Assembly (NCBI RefSeq): GCF_001544915.2 | Contig: NZ_FCOE02000014.1 | Location: 62,001-126,000, forward strand | Direction of reading: 5' to 3' | From: Caballeronia pedi | GTDB lineage: Bacteria > Pseudomonadota > Gammaproteobacteria > Burkholderiales > Burkholderiaceae | Length of the DNA: 64,000 bases | In this document: positions 63,880 to 64,000 of the stretch, in pieces | Position numbering within the stretch: position 1 is the stretch's first letter | How the letters are laid out: each line of letters starts with the position of its first letter | Position numbers and translations under genes: made by a program | The notes under the pieces: model-generated | What the model was told of the DNA's origin: nothing | Databases searched by the model: none | The model's input: only the letters and a program-made list of their open reading frames with translations

Positions 63880-64000
63880 ATGCCATCGTTTGACGTCGTC
63901 AGCGAAGCAAACATGATCGAAGTGAAGAACGCGATCGAACAGTCGAACAAGGAAATTTCCACGCGCTTCGACTTCAAGGGTTCGGACTCACGCGTCGAGC
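63880..64000 (+). CDS. YajQ family nucleotide-binding protein, N-terminal part
   Basis: The first 40 residues of a YajQ protein are visible before the window ends: MPSFDVVSEANMIEVKNA, then STRFDFKGSDSRVE. This is the family's usual start. GAAGGAG lies about nine bases upstream. Some YajQ proteins bind c-di-GMP. The call is sure; function is from the family. Confidence 0.92.
   Translation, partial: MPSFDVVSEANMIEVKNAIEQSNKEISTRFDFKGSDSRVE

Overview
The window is a piece of a high-GC betaproteobacterial chromosome. Gene content and order point to Burkholderiaceae, most likely Paraburkholderia, Caballeronia or a close relative. The supporting features are an rml/ABC-transporter O-antigen cluster next to apaH, DUF4148, DUF3579 and DUF2242 proteins, lpxK-Trm112-kdsB-adk, a CIRCE-controlled groESL operon and a 3-hydroxybutyrate oligomer hydrolase. 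The species cannot be fixed from the sequence. Coding density is high, and I saw no rRNA, tRNA, CRISPR array, IS element or prophage.

Region 1 (1-15960, all minus strand) is one long surface-polysaccharide operon. Read in transcription order it holds rfbB, rfbA, rfbC and rfbD (dTDP-L-rhamnose synthesis), a rhamnosyltransferase-like GT2, a tandem-GT2 protein, wzm (ABC permease), a GT2+GT4 fusion, wzt (ABC ATPase with a C-terminal glycan-binding domain), a 1328-residue fusion protein and the start of wecB. The fusion carries two methyltransferase-like segments, a helical region, a coiled coil of 14-residue repeats and a GT4 glycosyltransferase. Together these look like an ABC-transporter-dependent O-antigen pathway. 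The fusion protein is the most interesting object in the window, because its layout suggests combined chain extension, capping and length measurement.

Region 2 (16293-24740) is housekeeping. It has apaH, a PlsC-type acyltransferase, a pyrimidine operon (yqgE-ruvX-pyrR-pyrB and a dihydroorotase homologue without its zinc motif), a photolyase and an unrecognised 464-residue protein with a weak Hpt-like segment. Region 3 (25096-34208) has rubredoxin, a degenerate ThiD-like kinase, a DUF72 protein, groESL with a perfect CIRCE operator, small secreted proteins or lipoproteins, the 3HB-oligomer hydrolase and a BON protein.

Region 4 (34817-49630) is more accessory. It includes an orphan TAXI-type binding protein, a DsbA-fold isomerase, LysR and AraC regulators, the xanthine dehydrogenase operon xdhABC with an N-terminally shortened xdhC, a YhhS-like transporter, an orphan HigA-type antitoxin behind a gutted toxin gene, a GntR regulator with an MdtD-like efflux pump, and a degenerate EAL protein. 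Region 5 (49753-64000) is core again: sodB, xseA, lpxK-Trm112-kdsB-adk, an SDR, murJ with a SirB1-type gene, rpsT, a DUF3579 gene, argF, argG, murB and the start of a yajQ-family gene.

Several proteins keep a family fold but lack its catalytic residues: the PyrC homologue, the ThiD-like protein and the EAL protein. Two genes have lost domains: xdhC and the toxin. These are the best leads after the O-antigen fusion.
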